Origin: a virus
Length of the DNA stretch: 41,979 bases
Strand: one strand, 5' to 3'
IMG/VR virus record: IMGVR_UViG_3300020205_003344
Location: 1-41,979 of that record
In this document: positions 34,525 through 41,935 of the stretch, one piece after another
Layout of the letters: every line of letters starts with the position of its first letter
How positions within the stretch are numbered: position 1 is the first letter of the stretch
The notes under the pieces: generated by a model
Database searches by the model: none
What the model was told of the DNA's origin: nothing
What the model saw: only the letters and a program-made list of their open reading frames with translations
Program-made: the position numbers and the translations under genes

Positions 34525-37500
34525 TGAAGAATTGGACTAACCTCCATAACCATACAGTCTTTTCAATGTTAGACGGTCACGGCGACATAGAGCAGTACTT
34601 AACTAGAGCAAAATCCTTAGGAATGAAAGGTTTAGCTACTACTGATCACGGAAATATACATTCGTGGTTGGACTTCTATGACGCTGGAACTTCTATCGGG
34701 GTTAAGCCAATTCTTGGTTCAGAATTCTATCAAGCTAGAAAAACTAGATTTGACAGAGATCCGGAAGAGAGATCCGGACCATCTCAAAATGAGTGGGAAC
34801 AAAGAGGCCCATATCATATAACGATTCTAGCTAAAAATAAAGTTGGCTATAATAATATTATTAAAATATCTTCTAGATCATTCCTTGAAGGTTATTACGT
34901 AAAGCCTCGCATTGATCATCAGCTGATAGCTGAACATTCTGAAGGAATCATTGTTCTTTCTGGCTGTTTAAATAGCGAAGTTTGTCAGGCATTACTGAGA
35001 GACGATTATCAATTTGCTCTTGCATCGGCAAAAAAAATGCAAGATATTGTTGGCAAAGAAAACTACTTTATAGAAGTTCAAGATCATGGTCTTGGAGAAC
35101 AGAAGAAAGTATTTAATCAACTAGTACAGATAGCAGAAGCTATCGGTGCAAAAGTTGTTCCAAGTGGTGATTGCCACTATGTACACAAGCATGATGCAAG
35201 ATCTCACGACATCATGCTATGCGTAGCTACTAACGCAAATATACATACTCCAAATAGATTCTCATTTACTGGAGAAGAGTTCTACCTTCAATCGTATGAT
35301 GAAATGTCATCTAAATTTAATCCGGACTGGTTAAAGAATAGTATGGATGTTTGCGACATGATTGATTTAGATCTTTCTTTTGGCGATATTCACTTCCCAG
35401 ACTTTCCTATCCCAACAAAAGAAGCACCCATGGACTACTTTGATAGATTAGCCTGGGGCGGCCTGAAAGAAAGATATGGCAACCCTCTGCCTTCTCACAT
35501 TGTAGACAGAGCTAACCACGAAATACGTGTTGTAAAAGAAATGGGATTTACTGAATACTTCTTAGTCGTATCGGATCTAGTGAATTGGGCTAAGAATAAT
35601 AACATCAGAGTTGGTTGGGGACGAGGTTCTGCAGCAGGCAGTATTCTTTCCTATGCATTTAAAATTACAAATCTAGATCCAATTAAATTCGGATTAATGT
35701 TTGAACGATTTCTCGTTGAAGGACGAAAATCAATGCCCGACATTGACCTTGACTTTGATGATAGATATCGTGACGAAGTAATTAACTATGCCAGAACTAA
35801 GTATGGGTCCGACCACGTTGCTCATATCTGCACGTTCAATAAGACAGGTGCTAGACAATCTATTCGAGACGCAGCTAGAGCCCTAGGCTATGATTTTGCT
35901 GGTGGAGACGTAGTAGCTAAACTCGTTCCTCCGCCAGTATTAGGTATCTCGAAAAACCTTTCAGAGTGCATGGAGGTTGAAGAGTTTAAGCAGCTATACG
36001 ATAAAGACACCGATGCTAAAAATATTGTAGATACAGCATTTGGGTTAGAAGGTTTAGTCAGACAAACTGGCATACACGCTGCTGGTATAGTTATATCTAG
36101 GGATGCACTAACTGAATACCTCCCGATCATGCGGAAAGGTGTAGATAATCCAATCATCACACAATGGGATATGGGCAGAGTTGAGCAGTGCGGCCTTTTG
36201 AAAATTGACTTCCTTGGATTAAGAAACCTTGGAGTTATTGATTCTTGCATTAAACTAGTATATAAACGTAAAGGGGAACTCATCGATGTTGATAAAATTC
36301 CGCTTGACGACGCAAAGACTTATGATGAGTTATGTAGAGGCAACTGCGCCGGAGTCTTCCAACTTGAATCATCAGGCATGAGACAGTTGATGATGCAACT
36401 CCAACCGCGTAATGTGGAAGACATCATGGCATTGATTTCATTATATAGACCAGGTCCAATGGGTTCTGGAATGGATAAAGAATATATTGACCGTAAACAT
36501 GGTCGTAGTCAAATCAAATATGAGCATCCTAAATTAGCTAAAGTATTGTCATCTTCTCTAGGGATTATGTTATACCAAGAAGATGTTTTAGCGGTTTCAA
36601 GAGAGTTAGCTGGATTCACTTCCGCAGAAGCTGATGATTTGAGAAAAGTTATTGGTAAAAAGTTAATGGATAAGATCGCCAAAATGCGCTCTATGTTTGT
36701 ACAAGGTTGCATGGCGACATCTGATATGTCAGAAACTTTAGCTAATAAAATCTTCTCCGACATTGAATACTTTGGTGGATATGGATTCAACAGAGCACAC
36801 GCTGCAAGTTATGCCATGATCAGTTATGTCACGGCTTATCTCAAATCCAATCATCCCACAGAATATATGGCAGGGCTTATGTCATCGGTTGTCGGCAATA
36901 AGGAAAAACAGGCATTCTATTTATCCGACTGTAGAAAATTAAATATAGAAGTTTCTCCACCATCGATTAATAAATCTGGTATTGACTTTGAAGTAGTCGG
37001 TGATTCGTCAATCGTATTTGGCCTGTCTGCCGTAAGTGGTATCGGGCAATCGATAGCTGATGCAATAGTCAACTGCAGAAACACTGAAGAGCCATATACG
37101 AGCATCGTAGACTTCCTTAGAAGATGTGATCCTGTGATCTTGAAGAAGAGTACATTGGAGCACCTAGCAGCTGCAGGGGCATTCGACGAATTAGTGAATA
37201 TAGACTTAGGGGAATATCCTAGGGCCCAAGAAATAGAGATGCTAGAAAAAGAAAAAGAAGAACTTGGGATATATGTAACCAGCCATCCTATTATGGGAAT
37301 ATGGGATATATTATCTAAAAAAGTTGACTGCGAAATAATTGAATTATCCGAGTATCAAGTCGGATCAAATATTAAAGTTGGAGGAATAATTACAGCCTTC
37401 AAAAAGATAATGACCAAAAAAGGTCAAAAGATGTTTAAGATATCTATAGAAGATATTTCTTCAGATGTTGAAGTAATTATTTTTCCAAACAATGCAAAGA

Positions 37501-37847
37501 ATATAGCCGATGATTACTTCAATAAAGGCGATGTAGTAATTATATCTGGCACTTTGAACAAAGAAGGTGAAGAAGAAAATTCCACGTGCAAGTTGTTTTT
37601 TTCCTCATGCGAAAAAGTAGACGCACATCTGTTCGCCACCGGTAAAGCAATAATTTTTAATATAAAAAAGAATATATCCACTTCTACTATAGATAAGATC
37701 TATGGTATAATTGAGTCGTCACGAGGTGATCGTCCTATATTTTTACAAGTAGTGGATGGTAAACATAAATTTATTTATAAATACAAGATGGAAGCATCCC
37801 CTAAAGTAGAGGATGCGATTAGGCAATTAATCGAATTGGAGCAATAA
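34524..37847 (+). CDS. dnaE: DNA polymerase III alpha subunit (DnaE-type)
   Basis: This 1107-residue protein starts at ATG 34524. The N-terminal PHP domain shows TNLHNHTVFSMLDG with H8 and H10, and TTDHGN. Its metal-ligand pattern looks intact, as in actinobacterial DnaE1 where PHP proofreads. The palm has GWGRGSAAGS and PDIDLDF with D406 and D408, and KIDFLGL with D562 is the third catalytic Asp. QLESSGMRQL and GYGFNRAHAASY match the DnaE core. Helix-hairpin-helix residues lie around 850-890. Then a short linker leads straight to EELGIYVTSHPI, followed by an OB-fold (IKVGGIITAFKK). The stretch that carries the clamp-binding loop in standard DnaE is nearly absent. It copies the phage genome. 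Confidence 0.95.
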   Translation: MKNWTNLHNHTVFSMLDGHGDIEQYLTRAKSLGMKGLATTDHGNIHSWLDFYDAGTSIGVKPILGSEFYQARKTRFDRDPEERSGPSQNEWEQRGPYHITILAKNKVGYNNIIKISSRSFLEGYYVKPRIDHQLIAEHSEGIIVLSGCLNSEVCQALLRDDYQFALASAKKMQDIVGKENYFIEVQDHGLGEQKKVFNQLVQIAEAIGAKVVPSGDCHYVHKHDARSHDIMLCVATNANIHTPNRFSFTGEEFYLQSYDEMSSKFNPDWLKNSMDVCDMIDLDLSFGDIHFPDFPIPTKEAPMDYFDRLAWGGLKERYGNPLPSHIVDRANHEIRVVKEMGFTEYFLVVSDLVNWAKNNNIRVGWGRGSAAGSILSYAFKITNLDPIKFGLMFERFLVEGRKSMPDIDLDFDDRYRDEVINYARTKYGSDHVAHICTFNKTGARQSIRDAARALGYDFAGGDVVAKLVPPPVLGISKNLSECMEVEEFKQLYDKDTDAKNIVDTAFGLEGLVRQTGIHAAGIVISRDALTEYLPIMRKGVDNPIITQWDMGRVEQCGLLKIDFLGLRNLGVIDSCIKLVYKRKGELIDVDKIPLDDAKTYDELCRGNCAGVFQLESSGMRQLMMQLQPRNVEDIMALISLYRPGPMGSGMDKEYIDRKHGRSQIKYEHPKLAKVLSSSLGIMLYQEDVLAVSRELAGFTSAEADDLRKVIGKKLMDKIAKMRSMFVQGCMATSDMSETLANKIFSDIEYFGGYGFNRAHAASYAMISYVTAYLKSNHPTEYMAGLMSSVVGNKEKQAFYLSDCRKLNIEVSPPSINKSGIDFEVVGDSSIVFGLSAVSGIGQSIADAIVNCRNTEEPYTSIVDFLRRCDPVILKKSTLEHLAAAGAFDELVNIDLGEYPRAQEIEMLEKEKEELGIYVTSHPIMGIWDILSKKVDCEIIELSEYQVGSNIKVGGIITAFKKIMTKKGQKMFKISIEDISSDVEVIIFPNNAKNIADDYFNKGDVVIISGTLNKEGEEENSTCKLFFSSCEKVDAHLFATGKAIIFNIKKNISTSTIDKIYGIIESSRGDRPIFLQVVDGKHKFIYKYKMEASPKVEDAIRQLIELEQ

Positions 37848-38213
37848 ATGTCAGCAGATAGACCTTCAGTGAACCCTACGGATAAATGGTGCTGGGTGTT
37901 TTGCCCCTCATGCAATAGATGCCAGGATAAAGGAAGATATACAAAATGCAATGGGTGCTCAGGTCGATACGACCCAGAACTTATTATTAAAGCAGATAGC
38001 GAAGACTTCTGTGATTGCAAAAATGGAACCCTTAGATGGAAAACCCAGCAGGGTAGACTTGTAATGACTAGGTTCAAGTCTAACCCATTTAAGAGCCAAG
38101 TCAAGTATGAAAAAAAGTCCGGAGATGAACGCGATTGGGACTCATATGTCAAAGATATGAGAGAAAAATTAAATGATCCTAAATGGGATCCTATAACTTA
38201 TTACGAGGATTAA
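37848..38213 (+). CDS. Cysteine-rich zinc-binding-like protein
   Basis: ATG 37848 directly follows the polymerase stop and has GGAG upstream. The 121-residue product begins with a Cys-rich segment: CWVFCPSCNRCQDKG, KCNGCSGRY and FCDCKNG, nine or more cysteines in about 45 residues, able to bind two zinc ions in DnaJ-like or ribbon fashion. The second half is basic and then acidic (SQVKYEKKSGDERDW, NDPKWDPITYYED). It may bind DNA or RNA near the replication fork. There is no clear family match, so the role is open. Confidence 0.6.
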   Translation: MSADRPSVNPTDKWCWVFCPSCNRCQDKGRYTKCNGCSGRYDPELIIKADSEDFCDCKNGTLRWKTQQGRLVMTRFKSNPFKSQVKYEKKSGDERDWDSYVKDMREKLNDPKWDPITYYED

Positions 38214-38215
38214 AA

Positions 38216-38446
38216 ATGAGCCATAACTTTCCAGCAGTTGTTGAAAAAGGTCATATTAAATTAACTGAATATCACGATTCAACTTATAATTATGAAGACA
38301 AATTATTTCTACAGTGTACCTGTGTTGGCTTCTATCTAACGCCACAAGAGCTCAAAGACATATATACAGTGGTCGGCTATTATCTAAACGCGGATGATAT
38401 CACAGAGGTTAAGGTATCCATAGGGGGCGAAGATGTGGCCCTATGA
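38216..38446 (+). CDS. Small protein of unknown function
   Basis: ATG 38216 follows GAGG (38207-38210), two bases after the previous stop; an upstream in-frame ATG at 38183 lies inside that gene. The 76-residue product is soluble and beta-rich (KGHIKLTEYHDSTYNYED), with LFLQCTCVGFYLTPQELKD in the middle and an end of VKVSIGGEDVAL. A C-x-C pair is present but no zinc motif is clear. It overlaps the next tiny gene by 14 nt. I do not recognise a family. Confidence 0.55.
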   Translation: MSHNFPAVVEKGHIKLTEYHDSTYNYEDKLFLQCTCVGFYLTPQELKDIYTVVGYYLNADDITEVKVSIGGEDVAL

Positions 38447-38600
38447 AGAAGATGATCATATGGAAATGGGTGAAACTGGTTGGGTAGCAATCGGCCAGGG
38501 AGCTTATTTAAATAAGCACACCAGTCATACTATAGATGAACTCGGAAGAGAATTTGATGAAAATGGTCGGCTAATATACGATCCTAATGAAGAACAGTAG
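38433..38600 (+). CDS. Small acidic protein of unknown function
   Basis: ATG 38433 has a G-rich site (AGGGGGCGAAG) just upstream and overlaps the end of the previous gene. The 55-residue product is acidic (MWPYEEDDHMEMGETGW, then AIGQGAYLNKHTSH) and ends with ELGREFDENGRLIYDPNEEQ. The end has the charged, turn-forming look of a complete small protein. It stops eight bases before the TTG start of the RecB-like nuclease. No motif is recognised. Confidence 0.5.
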   Translation: MWPYEEDDHMEMGETGWVAIGQGAYLNKHTSHTIDELGREFDENGRLIYDPNEEQ

Positions 38601-38608
38601 GAATATTT

Positions 38609-39412
38609 TTGAGTTCTATATTAATTAAAAATTATGATACCTTAAGTGATTTAGAGAAATTAAGTTTAGTAGATTTTTCGTATTCCAGAATAGACACATA
38701 CGAGCAATGTGCCTCGAGATATTTCTATTCCTACATCAAGAAAGAGCCAAGACAATTCAATGCACCAGCAGCTCTTGGCAATATCGTCCACGCAGTTCTT
38801 GAAAATACTTTAGATAATAATAAAGTTTTAGATTTGAATGAACTTCAAGAAGAATATAAAAATAATATTCCTCTTTGGGACCCAAATCAAGAAATAAGTC
38901 CAGATTTAATTTCTGTTGGATCAATTATATTAAATGAATTTTATGATCAAAATGTAGACAAAGAGTTTTCTATATACGATAAAGAAATGTCTTTTTCTTT
39001 CATCATAGGTTCATATAGAATAATCGGTTTCATAGATAGGGTGGACATTGTTGGCGACAGAGTAACCATAACGGACTATAAAACAGGCAAATGGGAAGTG
39101 GCCCTAAAACATGTCCCTACTAATCTCCAACTTGGCATATATGCCCTGGCTCTTCATAATATATTTCCAGAAAAAGAAATATACGCTGAACTTTATTATC
39201 TAAGATCTGGAAAAAGAAAAGGCCACTTGTTTACTGAAGAAGATATAGATGAAGTAAAAAATAAACTTATCAATACTATCCAAAAAATAATGGTTGATCA
39301 AAACTTTACGCCCACTGCCAATAGCAGAGTATGCTCCTACTGTGATCACGCCAAATCAGGCGCTTGTCCAACCGGTGTTTACAGAAATAAAAACAATAGT
39401 TATAGAAAATAG
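38609..39412 (+). CDS. RecB-like Fe-S PD-(D/E)XK nuclease
   Basis: The start is TTG 38609 with TAGGA about six bases upstream. The 267-residue protein has the complete Cas4/AddB-like Fe-S nuclease layout: C34 (YEQCASRYFYSYI), H61 (GNIVHAVLE), E127, D143 (IGFIDRVD), D156-Y-K158 (TITDYKTGK), then a Q/Y motif (NLQLGIYALAL). C242, C245 and C253 (VCSYCDHAKSGAC) probably complete a 4Fe-4S cluster. All catalytic residues are intact. Such enzymes are exonucleases for recombination or end processing. It ends the replication operon just ahead of a terminator shared with the convergent minus-strand gene. Confidence 0.82.
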   Translation: MSSILIKNYDTLSDLEKLSLVDFSYSRIDTYEQCASRYFYSYIKKEPRQFNAPAALGNIVHAVLENTLDNNKVLDLNELQEEYKNNIPLWDPNQEISPDLISVGSIILNEFYDQNVDKEFSIYDKEMSFSFIIGSYRIIGFIDRVDIVGDRVTITDYKTGKWEVALKHVPTNLQLGIYALALHNIFPEKEIYAELYYLRSGKRKGHLFTEEDIDEVKNKLINTIQKIMVDQNFTPTANSRVCSYCDHAKSGACPTGVYRNKNNSYRK

Positions 39413-39416
39413 AAAA

Positions 39417-39436
39417 GGGGCTGGTTTCCCAGCCCC
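39417..39436. terminator. Bidirectional terminator between convergent genes
   Basis: GGGGCTGG (39417-39424), loop TTTC, CCAGCCCC (39429-39436) give an 8-bp GC-rich stem. On the minus strand it is followed by TTTTCTATTTTC, a good U-tract; on the plus strand by AATTCTATACGTAGTTTTT, weaker. It separates the + strand replication operon from the minus-strand small gene. Confidence 0.8.
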
Positions 39437-39464
39437 AATTCTATACGTAGTTTTTAAAAAAGAA

Positions 39465-39635
39465 TCAGAAATCTGAATCTGTATCCATAACAAAATCGAA
39501 ATCGAAATCCTTGAACTCGGTAACTACCTTGACAGCGTCGCCGTAGTCATAACCAAGTTCTACAACCAAGTCCTCGATAATCTCGTTGTTAATTGTTGCA
39601 ATTGTTGTCTCTATGATGTGTGTTAGTGTGTTCAT
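39465..39635 (-). CDS. Small acidic protein, the only convincing minus-strand gene
   Basis: The ATG complement at 39633-39635 begins a 56-residue protein that ends at 39465. A longer frame from 39683 would begin inside the -35 box of its own promoter and is rejected. The product is acidic by count: 14 Asp/Glu against two Lys and one His. It has a helical start (MNTLTHIIETTIATINNEII), a middle LGYDYGDAVKVVTEF and an acidic end (DFDFDFVMDTDSDF). No family is recognised. Charge and size resemble DNA-mimic or anti-restriction proteins, but that is speculation. Promoter spacing predicts a leaderless mRNA, and expression is divergent from the nuclease/sigma operon. Confidence 0.6.
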   Translation of the reverse strand: MNTLTHIIETTIATINNEIIEDLVVELGYDYGDAVKVVTEFKDFDFDFVMDTDSDF

Positions 39636-39642
39636 GGTGATC

Positions 39643-39671
39643 AGTATACTGCTTTCTGGGTAGTGATGCAA
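39643..39671 (-). promoter_or_regulatory. Leftward promoter, TTGCAT-17-TATACT
   Basis: On the minus strand, TTGCAT (39671-39666), a 17-nt spacer and TATACT (39648-39643) make a good sigma-70-type promoter. The A of the ATG is eight bases after the end of the -10, so the mRNA should begin at the start codon. It drives the minus-strand acidic gene. Confidence 0.7.
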
Positions 39672-39683
39672 GTCGTTTTGCAT
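39666..39683. promoter_or_regulatory. Inverted repeat ATGCAA-N6-TTGCAT between divergent promoters
   Basis: ATGCAA GTCGTT TTGCAT is a perfect 6-bp inverted repeat whose arms are exactly the two -35 boxes. A protein bound here would cover both promoters, and two polymerases probably could not sit at both at once. Confidence 0.55.
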
Positions 39684-39706
39684 ATTTTTATTTTATAGTG
39701 TATAAT
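39678..39706 (+). promoter_or_regulatory. Rightward promoter, TTGCAT-17-TATAAT
   Basis: TTGCAT (39678-39683), a 17-nt spacer and a consensus TATAAT (39701-39706) form the best promoter in the window. Start is expected near 39713, giving a 27-nt leader with AAGGA before ATG 39740. It drives the nuclease, sigma factor and following genes, and uses the host polymerase signature. Confidence 0.75.
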
Positions 39707-39739
39707 ATATACACGCTTACAGGCATTAAGGATATCACA

Positions 39740-40306
39740 ATGGAACTACATGTTGTCAAGGCAGAAGACTTTTTTTTGGAAAAATCTTCCTTCAAGAAGC
39801 ATCCCAATCTAAATAACATTAGAAACAAACAAATTGATAAAGTCATTTTAGAAGACGATGAAGTGATCACCAGGAAAAAGGGTAACGCGTATCAGTACAC
39901 GAAGACCGGATTTAGAAAAGATATTCAACTTAATGTTAGATCTAGCTGGGAAGCTAATTTTGTTAGAATCCTAAATATCTATAAAATAGAATTTAAATTT
40001 GAACCTACTGTTTTTTCTTTTCCAATAAAAAGAGGGACAAAAGGTTATACTCCTGATTTTTTCTTTGAACGGAATGATGAATGGGTAGAGATTAAAGGCT
40101 ACCTAGATGATAAAAGTAAAATTAAATTAAAAAGGTTCAAAAGGTATTACCCTGATGAATTTGAAAAGATGACCTGCGTTATAAGCAGATACTCTAATAA
40201 CGCAAAAAATTTTATGGCTGAAATAGAAGTTCCCAATATTGTCTTTTATGAAGATATAAAAGATTTTTATAGTCAGTACATAGTTAACTGGGAAGGAAAG
40301 AAATGA
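39740..40306 (+). CDS. PD-(D/E)XK endonuclease-like protein
   Basis: ATG 39740 follows AAGGA (39728-39732). An upstream in-frame ATG at 39698 overlaps the promoter -10 and must lie before the transcript start. The 188-residue protein has a nuclease signature: E71 (SSWEANFVRIL), P105-D106 (GYTPDFFFE) and E117-x-K119 (EWVEIKGYLDDKSK), then a basic helix (KLKRFKRYYPDEF). The spacing D-x10-E-x-K is typical of PD-(D/E)XK enzymes such as TnsA-like or phage recombination nucleases. It could process recombination intermediates or attack host DNA. As the first gene of the operon it is probably made early. Its stop overlaps the sigma-factor start (ATGA). Confidence 0.8.
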   Translation: MELHVVKAEDFFLEKSSFKKHPNLNNIRNKQIDKVILEDDEVITRKKGNAYQYTKTGFRKDIQLNVRSSWEANFVRILNIYKIEFKFEPTVFSFPIKRGTKGYTPDFFFERNDEWVEIKGYLDDKSKIKLKRFKRYYPDEFEKMTCVISRYSNNAKNFMAEIEVPNIVFYEDIKDFYSQYIVNWEGKK

Positions 40307-41163
40307 CAGCCTACAAAGAGCAATATTATTCTTTAGAAGAAAATGAAATGCAAGACTTAATTGCAAAAGCTAAAAAGGGTTCAGGAAAATCGCAAGAAGA
40401 ACTTTTGAAAGTATTCAGTAATTTCTTAACAAAGTATATTTCACTATTATATTATGGAAAATTTAATCTCAATGATTATGACATACGAAGGTTCATTTCT
40501 TTATTCATTAAAGATCCCAGCACAAGGTTCGCCCTCATGAAAAATAAAATGAGTGGGTCTAATATGCGAGTAATCAATGAATGTATGAGGGGTATTCATT
40601 ATATGACGAAAAGATATGGAGACGAAGAGGACATAAGGCAAACTGTATATATGACCTTCTTTCAATGCATAGGGCGATATGAAAGAAAAGATTCAGCTAA
40701 AGGTCCAATTCCTTTTAGCGGTTTTTTGTATAGTTATTTTTTCTATTTATTAAAAAAGAATGTAGATACATTCCTTATTGATCAATTGGGCAGGAAGACA
40801 TTCCCGTTACTGGACGACGATGCGACTAATGATGAGAGCGATGAAAACTTTGTAATCGGTTTCAAGGCAGATCCTGTGGAATATAGCATGGAGCAATTAC
40901 TGGCTGCAGATAAAATTGATGAATTTTGGGTTCTAGGCGAGAAAAACATTGCGCCATTTGATAGACTAACGGTGCAGGAACGGCAACTTCTAAAATGGAG
41001 ATATGTAGATGGGCAACGGTCCAGCGAAATATCTCAGAAAGTTAACGAACATCCGAATACAGTTAGAGAACATCTGTCTAAAATTAAAAATAAAGTAAAA
41101 GATTTAATTCTAGAAAATGATCTCAGTGAATACGCAATGCTAATTAATCTGGAGAAGAATTAA
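40303..41163 (+). CDS. Phage sigma factor (sigma-70 family, region 2 and 4)
   Basis: ATG 40303 overlaps the nuclease stop. The 286-residue protein has a region-2-like helix set near residues 107-130 (EEDIRQTVYMTFFQCIGRYE) and, at about residues 220-270, region 4: DRLTVQERQLLKWRYVDG, then QRSSEISQKVNEHPNTVR and EHLSKIKNKVKDLI. This is the sigma-70/ECF-style helix-turn-helix that binds the -35 box. A phage sigma factor would redirect host polymerase to middle or late promoters. Region 1 and 3 are not clear. It is coupled to its neighbours by 4-nt and 1-nt overlaps, and its own promoter is of host type, so it would switch on after infection starts. Target promoters are not identified. Confidence 0.8.
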   Translation: MTAYKEQYYSLEENEMQDLIAKAKKGSGKSQEELLKVFSNFLTKYISLLYYGKFNLNDYDIRRFISLFIKDPSTRFALMKNKMSGSNMRVINECMRGIHYMTKRYGDEEDIRQTVYMTFFQCIGRYERKDSAKGPIPFSGFLYSYFFYLLKKNVDTFLIDQLGRKTFPLLDDDATNDESDENFVIGFKADPVEYSMEQLLAADKIDEFWVLGEKNIAPFDRLTVQERQLLKWRYVDGQRSSEISQKVNEHPNTVREHLSKIKNKVKDLILENDLSEYAMLINLEKN

Positions 41164-41678
41164 TGAACTTACAATCAATGGAAAAATTGCAAGAACTATT
41201 GCAGAATTTTCTTGGACCTCAACTAAAAGAGGTCATCGAGGCTTACGCCGACTCAGAAAAGAGTAGTAAATATTTTGTAGAAATTCCAGAGGTTGATATC
41301 ATAGATCTGGGAATAGATACTATTGCATCGCTAGTTGCTCGTACGTCTAACGTATATGGTAGAGCAGCGCGCTTTGCCGGTATGTCTAGGGCGCAATATA
41401 AGATCATAGAAGGTAATTATAAAAGAGTTTATAAATCAAATAGAGCCGGAAGAAATGAAGCTGAAAGAGAAGCTTCAGCTATGGCAGCAGCGGAATCGCA
41501 ACATACCGAGATGATTACCTGTGAAGCAATTATGAGCCTAGCTGAAGCAATGGAAACATCAGCTAGAATAGCTTCAGAATCAGCTAGAAAGCTGATGGAC
41601 AAAATGCAGTCCATGCAAATAGCTGCGTTTAGAGAAGAAAAGGGTTCCTATCTGGAATCAGATTTCAGCACCTACTAA
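41163..41678 (+). CDS. Helical protein of unknown function
   Basis: ATG 41163 overlaps the sigma-factor stop (TAATG). The 171-residue product is helical almost throughout: an acidic start (LQNFLGPQLKEVIEAYADSE), a basic middle (YKIIEGNYKRVYKSNRAGRN) and an Ala/Glu/Met-rich end (EASAMAAAESQHTEM, then SARIASESARKLMDKMQSM). The alternating basic and acidic helices and the Tyr/Lys-rich centre recall small ssDNA-binding recombination mediators such as UvsY, but the resemblance is by pattern only. It is followed by a short gap and a tiny gene, with RNase HI next. Confidence 0.55.
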   Translation: MNLQSMEKLQELLQNFLGPQLKEVIEAYADSEKSSKYFVEIPEVDIIDLGIDTIASLVARTSNVYGRAARFAGMSRAQYKIIEGNYKRVYKSNRAGRNEAEREASAMAAAESQHTEMITCEAIMSLAEAMETSARIASESARKLMDKMQSMQIAAFREEKGSYLESDFSTY

Positions 41679-41690
41679 AGGATTAACAAT

Positions 41691-41897
41691 ATGTTTATTG
41701 CCCATTATAAAAGTGTCAATACATCTGAAGAATTTTATTCTATAGAAAAAAAAGATCTTAATTTTCCAACACAAGTTGAATATAAAGGCAACAATTATCT
41801 ATTGACAAAAACAATTCAAATATCATCAAGCCATATGAAAAATTTAGTAGAGTACGCAAAACGTTTTAATATAGACTATGACGTAAAGGTTGATTGA
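41691..41897 (+). CDS. Small protein of unknown function
   Basis: ATG 41691 follows AAAGGAT with good spacing. The 68-residue product is beta-rich (MFIAHYKSVNTSEEFYSIEK, then VEYKGNNYLLTKTIQ) and ends in a helix and strand (MKNLVEYAKRFNIDYDVKVD). There is no membrane segment or known motif. It is compact and soluble. It lies 38 nt before the start of RNase HI; that gap has no promoter I can point to. Confidence 0.5.
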   Translation: MFIAHYKSVNTSEEFYSIEKKDLNFPTQVEYKGNNYLLTKTIQISSSHMKNLVEYAKRFNIDYDVKVD

Positions 41898-41935
41898 ATA
41901 ATAGTGTCTAAAATTTTAAGATCGGCTTTTCATAT

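Noticed and set aside
35888-36283. 131-codon open frame on the minus strand
   Set aside because: It lies wholly opposite conserved parts of the DNA polymerase gene, has no ribosome site and no motif. It reflects the codon bias of the real gene.
39636-39683. Longer minus-strand start giving 72 aa
   Set aside because: It would begin within the leftward promoter's own -35 region. The ATG at 39635 sits at the predicted transcript start.
39684-39739. Earlier start (ATG 39698) for the nuclease
   Set aside because: That ATG overlaps the -10 box of the only good promoter and would lie upstream of the transcript start; ATG 39740 has AAGGA upstream.
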